Source of the DNA: Sthenelais limicola | Taxonomy: Eukaryota > Annelida > Polychaeta > Phyllodocida > Sigalionidae | Assembly: GCA_942159475.1 (NCBI GenBank) | Contig: OW804098.1 | Span: 80,097,178 to 80,161,177 of the forward strand | Reading direction: 5' to 3' | Length of the DNA stretch: 64,000 nt | Shown here: one piece after another, positions 49,901 to 58,569 of the stretch | Layout: each line of letters opens with the position of its first letter | Position numbering within the stretch: the first letter of the stretch is position 1 | The notes under the pieces: model-generated | What the model saw: the letters and a program-made list of their open reading frames with translations, nothing else | Databases searched by the model: none | What the model was told of the DNA's origin: nothing | Made by a program: the position numbers and the translations under genes

Positions 49901-52900
49901 TTTTCCCAGTATGGACTTGTGTCTAAAACTTCACATTATATTAATTTTATATACTATGAATACAATATAATAATTTCAGGGAACTCTCATATACAAACAT
50001 TGCTATGGGGAGGAAATGTTGTGTGCCGTCACAAAATGATGGAAAATCATGAAAAATAATGATGATAAGGGCACCGAATAATGGTACATATTTCTACATA
50101 AATGAGTATTTAAATTAGAAATAAATAACACTACTATGCACATAATGTATTGAACTATTTTGTACTTGAAAGGTCTCGACATAAGGGTGATAACAGTTTT
50201 TAGTTTGTGAAAATATTCTAACTAGAAGAAAAGTTAGAGCCAAATAACCATTCAGTAATGGTAATCATAATGGTAGCGGTAAGGCTGACAGGTCATTGAC
50301 CCTCTGCCCATACACATTATATTACTCATTGTATTTAGAATATGTATATTATTTATTACCCTTGTTTTTATCTTTTTAAGTTGATTCGAATATTTGTATT
50401 GATTGTTCCTGTTCTGTTTAAGTATTTAGAGGCAAAATCTTCAAGGATAAAGGTTCTAATATTATGTATATATGTTAGAGAGATATAAGTTCTGACATTA
50501 TGTGACAGCAAATGTGACGTCACACGACACAACGTGACGGCACACGACACAACGTGACGGCAAATTTTTAAAGCATTTTGCCTTAAGAATCATGTAAAAA
50601 CTACTCGGGAATCATGAATTTCAATCTACATAGATTGGTATCAAGCAAAGTCAATAATAAATGTCAAATTTAAAGTTTACTATTAAAGTTGTGCCTTATA
50701 AGACTCTAAAATCCCTAAAATAGGCGTGACGGCACACGACAGGAGCTAGGGTACCAACCACCTTTTGTCACTATGTTATTTCTCTGCTACAATTCAAGAA
50801 AAACTAATATCAATACATTTGATGTTCTATACATATATAATCCCATGCATTTTATCATTATTCATCATAATTTGATATATTTTTATTTTTTTTATTTTTT
50901 TAATCCACCTTAGACACACAACGTGACGGCACACGACATGGGGGGTGCCCCACACAAAAAAAAATCGGTTTTTGATGGCTTTTGGCAAAAAAATAATTTT
51001 TTTTCATTTTTTTTTTACACAGATCATGTTGACGTAACCTACTATCACAACATATAAAAATGTGGTTCCGCAGGTTGGTAGAACCATCCAATCAAAAAAA
51101 AATTCAAATTAATTGTAATTAATTTGATTTAAGCCCATTTTATCACTTTCCACGGTTGGGGGCCATATGTTGTCAAATTGGTGGAATTGGCCATATCTGC
51201 TTTTCTTTAGATGTGGAAATGTTCATTTAATCTGATGGGGATACAGAGCCACTTACTCATGACACTGTCCATCGGTTGTTACATAATACGTTCTTAACAA
51301 ATCAAACATCTCCAACTTCCTTGAACTTTAATGGACATTCAAATTTGAGAATATTACAACAACCAAAAATAAGTCAAACCTCTCTGATTCACTTTAAATG
51401 GGCTTAGCAAAGGGAGAAAATCAAAACAGAAACAGAACTGTTTTTCTTTTTCAAATTAGTCGTTTCTCCGAATTTAAATTTGGAACTTTTTATTTTGATT
51501 GCCTATTTTATAAGACCAAAATAGATAAAGGATTTTTTTTAAAAAAATGTTCACATGTGCAAGTTGTGAGATTACGGAAATGAAACACACAAGAAATTTG
51601 GAAGTTTCTGAAAATTTGTGTTTCACAAAACTTGAGGGAAATTAAGTTTCAGAAAACATAGTAAAAGTTGCTGAAAGTTTGAATTAGAGAAATATCTCCC
51701 AATATTATAGAAAGATTTCTCATTCTGAGGACTCAGCATTCTGGCATTTCAGTGACCTGACGTCTTAGCATCCTGCCGTTTTAACATTCAGTTCTTTTAG
51801 TGTTCAGATGGTTTAGCATTCTGAATTTTAGCATTCATACATTTAAGCGTTAATAATGCAAGGTATATTGGTTGACAGCTGAACCTTAATGCCTCATCAT
51901 TAGTGAATTTAAAAGTTTCAGTTCCATTATACATTGACACATGTTGGATGGATTTTAGTCTCATTATAAATGGTATACTAAATGGTCTATGATCTATATG
52001 GAACATCATGATATTCTTGCATTTTGCTTGCACTAAATATCACACCCAACCTTGCCTTTTATTACATACACATGAATATTTTTCATTATGATTATGAATA
52101 GAATAATAGAAGCAGGATAGGTATTACAGTTTGGGGATAGCTTTTGCCTTGCCAATTTATTTCTGAACCATACCAACATCATAGATTTTAATCGTTAAAC
52201 AGTATTAACAGACTTTAAACAACTTATACTGCATAATTTGTTCTAGTAAGCTTGTCCCTATATTTTGATATTTGTATCTAGTCTGCATTAGCCTTTTCCA
52301 TACTAGAATAACACAAGTAAAAACGGTACATTTGAGTCAATATTACAAATTTTTCTTTTCTGCTAAAAGTGTTTTCACATACATGAATTTAGTACCAGGT
52401 ATAACTTGCACAACTTTACAATGAGTTCATCAGTCTCTTCCATAGAATATAATTGTTCCCAACCTAACAATCATGGTACTCTTGAAGGACATAATAAAAT
52501 CAAATGAAAACATTCCCCTATTATACATCTCTTTATATAAAGAATGTTGCTTCTAAAAACATAGTGGCACCAATAAATTATTAATAGTTATTAAATTGTA
52601 TGATTATAGATTCGAGAATAAAAGGATCGCGCTGGCTGTCCCTGGCACTGATCGCTCCATTGAAATTCTAAGCACCAATGAAGGGACTATGAAAGTAAAA
52701 GTCTCAACTCCCCAAGATGTTGTTGCCACCAACATTTTGAGCTATCTTGGAGCTACAAAATCTCTTGATGTCATCATTGCAACTGAAATTGATTTATCAG
52801 CTCCATCTCTTCACACAGAATGGGAGTCATTCCTTAAAGATCTCCCAAGCAAGATTGCTATCACTTCAGAAGAAAATGTGGTCACTCTAACTCTCACATC

Positions 52901-53921
52901 CTCACTCTTCCACCTAGAAGCCCTGTCAGCGAGTATTTCCATTGAAGATGTACAGAGGGCTCTTTTGGCAGCGGGAATCAATGTTGTAGATGTGGCACCA
53001 CCATATGTGAAACTATTGAATCCTGACCCTGGTTCCTCTGATCATGAATACATCCTAACCCAGCCTGAAAGCAGCGTGAAGATTATTTTCAGGTAGGTGC
53101 CTCTATAATTTGAACGGAACCCTCCAATAATTTTGAGAAATTTACAAACCTTTTCATCAGCAACCAGTCACGACTTATGGCTGCTATTTGATTAGATGTG
53201 CATGACTTCAAATTGATTCAGCAACAACTTCATGAATTTTATTCACAGATGTATCGAGTGGAAGACCAGGCATGTTGTGTGCAAGTCTCAACAGAAGGTA
53301 CTTCTCAGGGTCAATTCTTCTGAAGCCAGAATAGAAGCTGGACAACCACAAGACATCATTGACAGTGGTGCACTCCACAATTTAGGCAGGATGACAAGCA
53401 ATCAACTTGTATTTAAACTAACCGGTAAAGGAGAAGATAAACCACTCGTTGGAGATGCCTGGTCATCATTTTGTGAAGCCCTGGTTCAGTCCTCTACCTA
53501 TGAAAAGGTGATGTTTGACTGTGATGGTCAGAGGTATGACAAGCTTTTACTGGCAATTGCTAATTGCCTGTCATCCCTTCATCTCCAAGGTACAAGGAAT
53601 CTTGTTTTCTACCATGGTGCCTTCAAAGCATCTGATATTTGTAGGTTGATTTCCTGCTTATATCAGCACGGATGGAGTACAAAAGCTTGGTTTCATAAAG
53701 GATATGACAATCTGACAATAAGTGTGAGCAAGGATTCCTCCTTGAATATCCTGATAGAGTTGAACAGTGTGGTTTTAGAAGGGAAAAAGATGAAGAATGG
53801 CACCTTTCAAAGCACTAGGCTAGATTCTTTCACTCTATTTGTTTATTTCTATCTATGCATTCAATTTCTTCTCAAGCTATACAGCTTGATGAATCTTCCA
53901 AGAGTAATCTTCCGAAGATGA
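31904..53921 (+). CDS. NLR-like giant protein: J domain - Death - Death - CARD - NACHT - eight novel repeats
   Basis: Twenty coding exons: 31904-31946, 32237-32294, 32710-32867, 35387-35473, 35757-35801, 36490-36759, 38093-38335, 39049-39122, 40568-40693, 41576-41768, 42231-42390, 43051-44523, 44642-45151, 45420-45935, 46183-46677, 46835-47350, 47492-48043, 48315-48821, 52610-53092, 53249-53921. All borders are GT-AG, all phases agree, and the sum is 7182 nt, giving about 2393 residues. Regions: J about 41-97, Death 131-220 and 221-301, CARD 327-410, linker 433-486, NACHT from 487, repeats 977-2393. NACHT proteins with Death/CARD adaptors are cytosolic pattern sensors that oligomerise and recruit caspase-type effectors. 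That role is inferred here, with the repeat array as sensor and the J domain recruiting Hsp70. ATG 31904 has context ACCATGG. The frame is open upstream to a possible acceptor at 31869, so an upstream exon cannot be excluded. Confidence 0.82.
32237..32294 (+). CDS. NLR-like gene exon 2: low-complexity linker
   Basis: 58 nt, acceptor ATCTAG, donor ACAG|GTAAAA, phase 1 to 2. Encodes GPPSSFSPQRIDAQEEEIN: disordered, acidic at the end. It leads straight into the J domain. Confidence 0.65.
32376..32393 (+). repeat. C homopolymer, 18 bp
   Basis: Uninterrupted C run in intron 2 of the NLR-like gene, followed by G and seven more C. Confidence 0.9.
32710..32867 (+). CDS. NLR-like gene exon 3: J (DnaJ) domain, helices I-III
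   Basis: 158 nt, acceptor TGTACAG, donor AGAG|GTTGGT, phase 2 to 1. Contains HYGILQIEG, EVRKAYKRLSLLIHPDKNP and EATEAFR. The HPD tripeptide that stimulates Hsp70 ATPase activity is intact. The frame runs on to a stop at 32896 if unspliced, but the missing helix IV appears, in phase, in exon 4. Confidence 0.9.
32868..35386 (+). other. Intron 3 of the NLR-like gene
   Basis: 2.5 kb within the J domain, between helices III and IV. Contains short direct duplications (GTGCATGCTTATGAACTG near 34581 and 34625; AGCCTTCGTTTCTCATT twice near 34772). No other gene seen. Confidence 0.6.
35387..35473 (+). CDS. NLR-like gene exon 4: J-domain helix IV and acidic linker
   Basis: 87 nt, acceptor AATGCAG, donor GAAG|GTAACC, phase 1 to 1. 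ALSEAYRQIAG completes the J domain; compare the family's usual 'INEAYEVLSD'. An acidic stretch with no fold signal follows. This exon is the main evidence that the J domain is spliced into a longer protein. Confidence 0.8.
35757..35801 (+). CDS. NLR-like gene exon 5: short linker
   Basis: 45 nt, acceptor CATTGCAG, donor TCAG|GTATGT, phase 1 to 1. Encodes AEDVFSSFFPQGYPS, similar in flavour to exon 2 (SSFSPQ), so the two may be related by duplication. Confidence 0.65.
36330..36348 (+). repeat. C homopolymer, 19 bp
   Basis: Uninterrupted C run about 140 bp upstream of the first Death-domain exon. Confidence 0.9.
36490..36759 (+). CDS. NLR-like gene exon 6: first Death domain
   Basis: 270 nt, acceptor TCTCTAG, donor ACAG|GTATGT, phase 1 to 1. 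Shows the Death-fold pattern: LGSEWYELAVRLG, then a six-helix amphipathic layout with MLLTWRQR and LRRALYDIEMLDLANTV. A symmetric phase 1-1 exon is well suited to exon shuffling. Confidence 0.88.
36830..37031. mobile_element. Short inverted-repeat element (MITE-like), about 200 bp
   Basis: Ends CCAGAAAATGTACA and TGTACATTTTCTGG are exact inverted repeats, with TATATATG-type sequence on both sides. Inner blocks match 7868-8030. It lies in the intron between the two Death domains. Confidence 0.75.
37545..37770 (+). pseudogene. LINE reverse-transcriptase fragment
   Basis: The plus-strand frame contains GGTIPTEWKEYCISPFCKSG and PRPIAIVPLPSKLIENFI, matching the N-terminal part of non-LTR reverse transcriptases (the 'P..WK...I.PI.K.G....N.RPI...P..SK..E' pattern). 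Only this fragment is present. Intron insertion between the two Death exons. Confidence 0.8.
37980..37996 (+). repeat. C homopolymer, 17 bp
   Basis: C run directly before the tandem repeat that ends at the exon 7 acceptor. Confidence 0.9.
37997..38110 (+). repeat. Imperfect tandem repeat spanning the exon 7 splice acceptor
   Basis: Three related units begin ATTACCGGCC, ATTACAGGCCCACTGAAC (about 38040) and TTATAGACCCACTGAAC (about 38087), at about 47-bp spacing. The third contains the acceptor used for the second Death domain; the second contains a similar TTACAG. Confidence 0.75.
38093..38335 (+). CDS. NLR-like gene exon 7: second Death domain
   Basis: 243 nt, acceptor CAATTATAG, donor CTAG|GTAGGC, phase 1 to 1. 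Death-type features: HLRWRELGGKLDL, DHLEAS, KMLEKWRTSHERDED, MIVALHQVGRSDIIAML. It is more divergent from exon 6 than a recent duplicate would be. The acceptor lies in the third unit of an imperfect tandem repeat (37997-38110). Confidence 0.85.
39049..39122 (+). CDS. NLR-like gene exon 8: linker
   Basis: 74 nt, acceptor ATTTCAG, donor AAAAG|GTAATA, phase 1 to 0. Encodes EESCGIVPLKPLHNSNPFPS followed by IQYQK. No recognisable domain. Confidence 0.7.
39245..39760. repeat. GATATC-rich degenerate minisatellite
   Basis: GATAT(C/T) or its complement recurs more than a dozen times, often at 25-35 bp spacing, for example TTGATATCGATAAACC and TTTGATATCGCTAAATAC. It lies in the intron before the CARD exons. 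Confidence 0.65.
40568..40693 (+). CDS. NLR-like gene exon 9: CARD, first half
   Basis: 126 nt, acceptor CCTTATAG, donor GAG|GTTTGT, phase 0 to 0. YWSSLLEDLIVNEELLDIL and SKGILQPYHRTVLE match CARD helices 1-3, including the usual 'L...gil' turn. Confidence 0.82.
41576..41768 (+). CDS. NLR-like gene exon 10: CARD, second half
   Basis: 193 nt, acceptor ATTTGTAG, donor GAAG|GTAACT, phase 0 to 1. KVSRLVEFLLRDSRKMFKE and FMRANQYGPANMLL give CARD helices 4-6. Reading past the donor enters a CT-rich intron tract, and the longer frames there are not real. Confidence 0.82.
41790..42010 (+). repeat. Pyrimidine-rich intron tract
   Basis: Starts about 20 bp after the CARD exon 10 donor. CT-rich with short TCTC runs. 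It produces long spurious frames on the plus strand. Confidence 0.8.
42231..42390 (+). CDS. NLR-like gene exon 11: linker before NACHT
   Basis: 160 nt, acceptor TTTTAAAG, donor TTAG|GTAGTT, phase 1 to 2. Encodes a Lys-rich helical stretch (DFKDSVKRLVDKNLHFYKT). No domain assigned. The final AG joins T of exon 12 as Ser. Confidence 0.7.
43051..44523 (+). CDS. NLR-like gene exon 12: NACHT NTPase domain
   Basis: 1473 nt in one exon, acceptor AATTACAG, donor AGA|GTAAGT, phase 2 to 2. Walker A is GATGAGKS (residues about 512-519). Walker B is VFVDSLDEI (about 595-603), with the extended acidic signature that separates NACHT from ordinary ABC-type ATPases. A later LLSNPLTLCLVCYLVKKG is the typical NACHT helical segment. 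Both nucleotide-binding motifs are intact, so ATP/GTP binding and switch-like oligomerisation are expected from the family. The region after about residue 740 probably holds winged-helix and superhelical parts but was not resolved. Confidence 0.95.
44642..45151 (+). CDS. NLR-like gene exon 13: novel repeat 1
   Basis: 510 nt, phase 2 to 2. Contains VPNSDREVDV at the N-end, GWKSIFKNL mid-way, GIQSIKLPDL, and NNNWVL near the C-end. These mark the repeat pattern shared with exons 14-20. Confidence 0.85.
45420..45935 (+). CDS. NLR-like gene exon 14: novel repeat 2
   Basis: 516 nt, acceptor TTTCTCCAG, donor TTGAA|GTAGGT, phase 2 to 2. Landmarks: HWAYFLKSLLENV, GQLHLNASP, AGFKSVHLPQV, FGKFLKTLK, EHWDT. 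An insertion rich in Ser (KPGESSSSSS) precedes the first Trp. Confidence 0.85.
46183..46677 (+). CDS. NLR-like gene exon 15: novel repeat 3
   Basis: 495 nt, acceptor TTTTTCAG, donor CCAT|GTAAGG, phase 2 to 2. Landmarks: PIPNTDRHVLIAI, LETLLICIKNDL in place of the usual W-x3-FL block (Trp missing), KGLREITISGP, LKGLMKKRWKI. Confidence 0.85.
46835..47350 (+). CDS. NLR-like gene exon 16: novel repeat 4
   Basis: 516 nt, acceptor AAATTCAG, donor TTGTG|GTATGT, phase 2 to 2. Landmarks: VLPNGGRISI, FGFLGETELL, IWESVLRDM, GEGKIILKT, EVKSIDLTHV, NDWRLQ. Confidence 0.85.
47492..48043 (+). CDS. NLR-like gene exon 17: novel repeat 5
   Basis: 552 nt, acceptor GATTCCAG, donor ATCCG|GTATGT, phase 2 to 2. 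Landmarks: SWDNAVTAF, HGFREIELGPL, ETQWKM. It is the longest internal copy, with an insertion after the first beta-rich part. Confidence 0.85.
48315..48821 (+). CDS. NLR-like gene exon 18: novel repeat 6
   Basis: 507 nt, acceptor GTTTGCAG, phase 2 to 2. Landmarks: FNFIGVTECIEL, GWKALLEHF, GKGELVLSVPS, TGLQKVHVPNI, SKEWRAE. The donor that keeps phase is ATTGG|GTTTGT, which is weak. Without splicing the frame ends six codons later at TGA 48835-48837. Confidence 0.75.
49397..51192. mobile_element. Inverted-repeat DNA transposon (non-autonomous) with internal GTGACGGCACACGAC repeats
   Basis: The left end GGCCAATTCCACCAATTTGA (49397) is inverted at the right end, TCAAATTGGTGGAATTGGCC (ending 51192), with pairing over about 34 bp and flanking ATAT on both sides. 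Inside, GTGACGGCACACGAC occurs at 50534, 50726 and 50923, with a variant at 50515 and a truncated copy at about 50554. It appears inverted (GTCGTGTGCCGTCAC) at 49608, with a variant at 50018. No transposase frame. A partial second copy lies at 13310-13490. Confidence 0.85.
51721..51845. repeat. Degenerate tandem GCATTCTG-type repeat
   Basis: Variants of TTTAGCATTCTG recur about every 15-20 bp, for example CAGCATTCTGG, TTAGCATCCTG, TTAACATTCAG, TTAGCATTCTG, TTAGCATTCAT. Old minisatellite within an intron. Confidence 0.6.
52610..53092 (+). CDS. NLR-like gene exon 19: novel repeat 7
   Basis: 483 nt, acceptor GATTATAG, donor TTCAG|GTAGGT, phase 2 to 2. Landmarks: AVPGTDRSIEIL, LSYLGATKSLDV, EWESFLKDLPS, AAGINVVDVAPP. 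The C-terminal Trp of other copies is missing. Confidence 0.83.
53249..53921 (+). CDS. NLR-like gene exon 20: novel repeat 8 and hydrophobic tail
   Basis: 673 nt, acceptor TTATTCACAG, stop TGA 53919-53921. Repeat landmarks: LHNLGRMTSNQLV, AWSSFCEAL, GTRNLVFYHGAF, YQHGWSTK. After the repeat come about 33 residues with a hydrophobic stretch (FTLFVYFYLCIQFLLKLYSL, 53829-53888) and a basic end (VIFRR). A weak donor-like GA|GTTGAA near 53759 would end the exon where the other repeats end, so the tail could be intron read-through. Confidence 0.78.
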
Positions 53922-56900
53922 ATAGGGGAGAAGTGTGAGTAAGTGAAATGTTTAAAACTCGAACACCCTGGAGGTAAACGATTTAAGTGCATTCAAGTAA
54001 GAAATTATGGTTTCATGAGCAAACATATATTCAGAAATATTGGGATCAATGTCTAGCTCTAATGTTATAGGCCTAGAACCAGAGCACAACCTCCCCAAGG
54101 GCATAGCTTTCGTCCTTCATCAATCATCATTGGTGTTGCCATTAGGTATTTTTTCATCAAATAAAGAATGCAATGTGAGCTGAACCTAGAGCTGTATTCC
54201 CTGTTTTACGGTCCAAATGTTCTTAATTCTTGCATTATTTGATAATAACCAAAAATGTCATTAAAGAACTATGTTATTATGTCTAATGATCTTGGAAATG
54301 AAGAAATTTCTACACTCTTCAAATCGTTTATTAAGATATACATACATATCTGTCATATTTGTCAAAAGAAATATGAAATTTATCAACTTAATTACCTTCC
54401 TAGTCATAATCAGATCATGTCACGAGGATACGACAACATAGGCATTTGAAGAAGTTAAATTATAGCATACAAACAAAATCATAGAAAGATTATAGATTCA
54501 AAGGTAACATTAAATCAATCATCATTGGCAACAGAATTGGATTTCATGGTGGTTATCTATTGAGTCATTGCTTTGTCATTATTGTGATAAAAAGAGTCAT
54601 GTCAGTTTGAATTTTCTCCAGAGAATATATCACCTCTGTGTATTTACTGGTGTTAGGATGATATAATTGAAAAGAATCGTGAAAATATCTATGCATCATC
54701 TTTTTTTATTATTATTAGGAGTCTAGCAACTTAAATGTAATCTATCTATGTTAATACACTGCGCTAGTAGCCTGGCAAGCATAATAAAAAATACAAAGCC
54801 ATGTGAAATGAAAGAAAGGGCTATGTGATTGTTCCAATTATTTCATAGTGAGTATGTTTAATAAAAATTAGGTTCCGACATGAAAATATGCAAAAGCTGT
54901 GTGCATCAACTGTTCAAACTGTGCCACCTTTTGGTGAACGAGTTCTATATGTTTATGGATTGTTGTTATGAAAACTCATTTTGATCTATTGATAATAACG
55001 GCAGTTTTGAATTATGGTTTGAAACTGATTTAGTGTCTTAAAATGTTTTTGTATTAATCGCTTTATTCAGTTATTCAACTTCATTACCGACTGGAAACAC
55101 AAATATTTCTCCGCAATTAGGAATTTATATATCAATGTATTCTTATTTTAACGCAAGAGGTCATTCCCTGAAATCAATCTATACAACTATTTCGACTTAC
55201 AACTAAAGGATCTATGCATTACATTGAATAATCATTAGGTTTTAAATTGATATAGTTATGAGTGCTTGAAGCAAATGAGGTAGTTAAAACTATTTCAATA
55301 TTATCATTTATTACCTCATTTATGCACGTGTATATGTATGCAACTCTTTCATCTCTGGAGCTATGAGATGTTAGATATAAACAATGCGCCCTAATTTGCC
55401 CAATGTTGCCTATTCAAGACAGAGAACCATTGTTGTCAGACAGAAATGCTGTGTTTACGGCTATGTAACATTCAAATAAAATAGTTGATGAAATTATAAT
55501 TCTGTCGCGTAATATGTTACTCTTTTCAAACCCTGATTATGCTAGATTGGGCCTCCTGGAATTAGATATTGATTACTATATTCTTTATGACATTATTCAA
55601 GTTGACACAGAGGGTTGTAAACAGCATAAGATCTTCCTGTGTGCACGAGTTGATCATCGCTACGTCTGATCAGGTGGACCAATTGACCTTGAGTAACATC
55701 CAGGACTTGACGCTAAAGGACTTCAGGAATAGTGAACCTGTACACCGCACTCATGGAGTGTTCACTGAGATACTGAAAGCTGAAAGATTTCACTAGGGCA
55801 GTGGGTTGGGTATTTACCAGGAGGCTCTCGGTATTAACACCCAGGAGACGAATAAATGTTACAAATTCCCAGATAATAAGAAGCATTACCCAGCTAAATT
55901 GGCTGCAGAGGCGACAGAAGTTGAATTCTGACAGCCAGGGTTTGGCTATCTCCGAAGATAGCCTTGAATCTGGGGATGAGGCTCTTGTAACCACTATCTG
56001 GTCACTACCACTATTCTATAAATCTACTAATTCAAAGTTTTCTTAACTCAAAACATAATGGCTTCTGATAGCTTTTAATCTCCCGAGGGCTCTATCATAT
56101 CTTGAAGATCTGTTATTTATGGAAAGCCATTTATAAACATAACTCCATTACTCTAAATTTGGAAGATTAGCATGCTGATGAGCAATACTGTAGTAAGAAT
56201 AGCCATAGGAAAAGGTTGCAGAATTGTTCAGCCGGGGGATAGCGCCCAACACACACTCTTCCTATTCTTCTAATCCCTTACATATTAGGAAGTTAGTAGT
56301 CTTCTATTTTCATATTTCCTGATTGCCCATGACGAATTCCTGAACAGCAGAATGCATTTCCTGATCTTCCCTGTGTTGGCAGCAAGTCCGCAACACGTTT
56401 TCCTGTTCAGCAATCTTCCACATTTCTGTTTCCCCAGCCCACACCTGGTTAGCCTATGTATTTCCTGAATGAACAAACACTTTTGTGATGTGTTACAGGG
56501 AATTGATAGATATATAGATGGTAATGAAAACACAAATATATATATATATATGGTTAGATGCTACTGAAAACACGAATATAGTCAAATAGTCAAATAACTG
56601 GATAATTTAAAAGTAGTGGTGTAAACGCCAGTATATCAAATATGAATTAGTCATTCAACCCTCAAAGTTTGTAGTGTATTGCCAATAATGTGAGTTGACT
56701 GAAATTCCTGCCAATATTATAGAAAGGGTGCTGTGGGTTTGGCTGGAGAGCAATGATATCATTTATAATTTTATCTTAATAATAATTATATCGCTGGCAT
56801 TACTAAGTTTTATTTCTTTTAATTTACTAAAGTGATGGCTCTTATTCTGAAAATATGGTGGCCTTTAGTCTATTCAGGAATGAAGATTGCAGACCGAGCT

Positions 56901-58569
56901 CCTAAGCCGCATGTCAAGCAAGAGACAAATTGTTAATCACCATGACAGCACCCTAAGCCATCTGCGCTGGGCTACCAGCCCCGCGCAGTATGAGGCTGAA
57001 CAGGACCAGTAGTTATAAGGCTGAATGGGACTTATCCTAGTCAAATTTGGCGGATTTGAGTAATGTATTTGGTTTTCGATAGTTATTAACTTGTTTGATG
57101 GAAAGGTCCTCTTATACTTTCCCTGTTGGGACTGTATTTCCAACTAAACGCTTAGCTTGAAATACCTGGTTTTCGTCTTAAACACGAGGTGGCACCAAAA
57201 GGTCTTTTTAAAATCAAGTCGTGCCTCCTCTATGTGAGAGTTCGTGGTTTCTGATTTCAAACTAGGCGGCTCTGAATGCAACAACACATCCCAACTTCTA
57301 TGTAAGGTGTTACCTTAAATGGAGGTTTCACTATCACTCTAACGGATGTTACAAAGGCAAGACATTGCAATAGAAAATCAGTTAAGTACTACACTTTTTC
57401 GAAGCAACAGGACCAGACAGAACCTAGAATTTGAAAAGGACCAAGTCGTCCAGGAATTATAGCTGAAATAATCGTGCCTAAGAAAAGTTATTAAAATATG
57501 TCAGTTTCATCCAATTAGTGCAGAATGTATGTGTGCGGTGTGAGCACTATTATTTATCTTTATGCTGGATAGTAGGGCATGGTGTCAATGAGGATGGATA
57601 AGGTCATGGACGTCACTTGACAGTTTCTTTTAACAATATATATCTTAAAGTAGGCATGAGAGAGGCAAAATTGGTATACCCTGAATACCAAATATATATA
57701 ATTATTAACACAAACAGATATGTATAAATTTATTAAGTTATATTCTTTTAAGCAACCCCCGTTTTTATATCAGCATTATAAATACTCAACAATCCACACC
57801 CATCTGGACATGTCAAGCGAACGATTGTCAACTCTAATTAAGTATTTATAAGTTAACCATGAACACATCTGCTGACTACACCGGTCGAGATTGTGGTCCA
57901 ATTTATAGAACTGGTGACATATATTATCTTATTAAAGATACACATTAATGTAATAATTATGGATAGAGCTGCCCTAAATCAATGTGCCGATGCAAAAGTA
58001 AAAGGCGTGTACATATAGTAATATATATATCATCCCGATCCCAGTATAGTTGGAAATAGCAAGTTTCAAGCTACAAACCCCGAATATCATCCGATAGACA
58101 AACAGACATATATTTGTACTAGTATACAAGCTTTCTAAATTAGAACTACATTGAATTTTCAGTAACTTGTGAGACAGTTTTAACGCTTGATATCAATCCA
58201 ATGTAAGATTTGCATTGATTCAACCTGAGTCAAGCGCAAAATTATTGTGGATAGTAATCTTTAGATATAATCTGTATTAAAAGGCATATCCCACTTTCTC
58301 ACGCTCCTTTCGCCCTCCTTTTCCCATAGCTACTCTTTCAAGTCCTCCCACCTTTCTCCCTGTCTATCGGTCCTTCCCTTCTCCCCTTTCTCTCACCCTC
58401 CTCTGTAGCATCCCTCCTCCTTAAAATATATCACTTAATCATACCTCTGTCTCCTTTGCTCCCTCTCTATTTTCATCTCTCACTCTCCCTCCCTCCCTCC
58501 AACTACCTTCCGCCCTTCTATCCCCACTTCTCTTGATCCCCACATTCTATTATCCCTACATATATGATT
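53922..58569. other. Intergenic stretch downstream of the NLR-like gene
   Basis: AT-rich, no convincing gene. A 60-codon frame at about 55614-55796 after a weak acceptor (TTGACACAG) looks coding-like (HELIIATSDQVDQLTLSNI) but has no recognised domain. A CT-rich tract covers 58285-58545. Confidence 0.5.
54160..54165 (+). promoter_or_regulatory. Candidate poly(A) signal of the NLR-like gene
   Basis: AATAAA about 240 bp after the stop at 53921; the first good signal downstream. Confidence 0.5.

Larger units (their letters stand above)
48822..52609 (+). other. Longest intron of the repeat array (3.8 kb)
   Basis: Separates repeats 6 and 7, whereas the other introns in the array are 120-270 bp. 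Most of the excess is a 1.8 kb inverted-repeat transposon (49397-51192). The rest is AT-rich with a degenerate GCATTCTG-type repeat (51721-51845). No further repeat exon was recognised in it. Confidence 0.7.
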
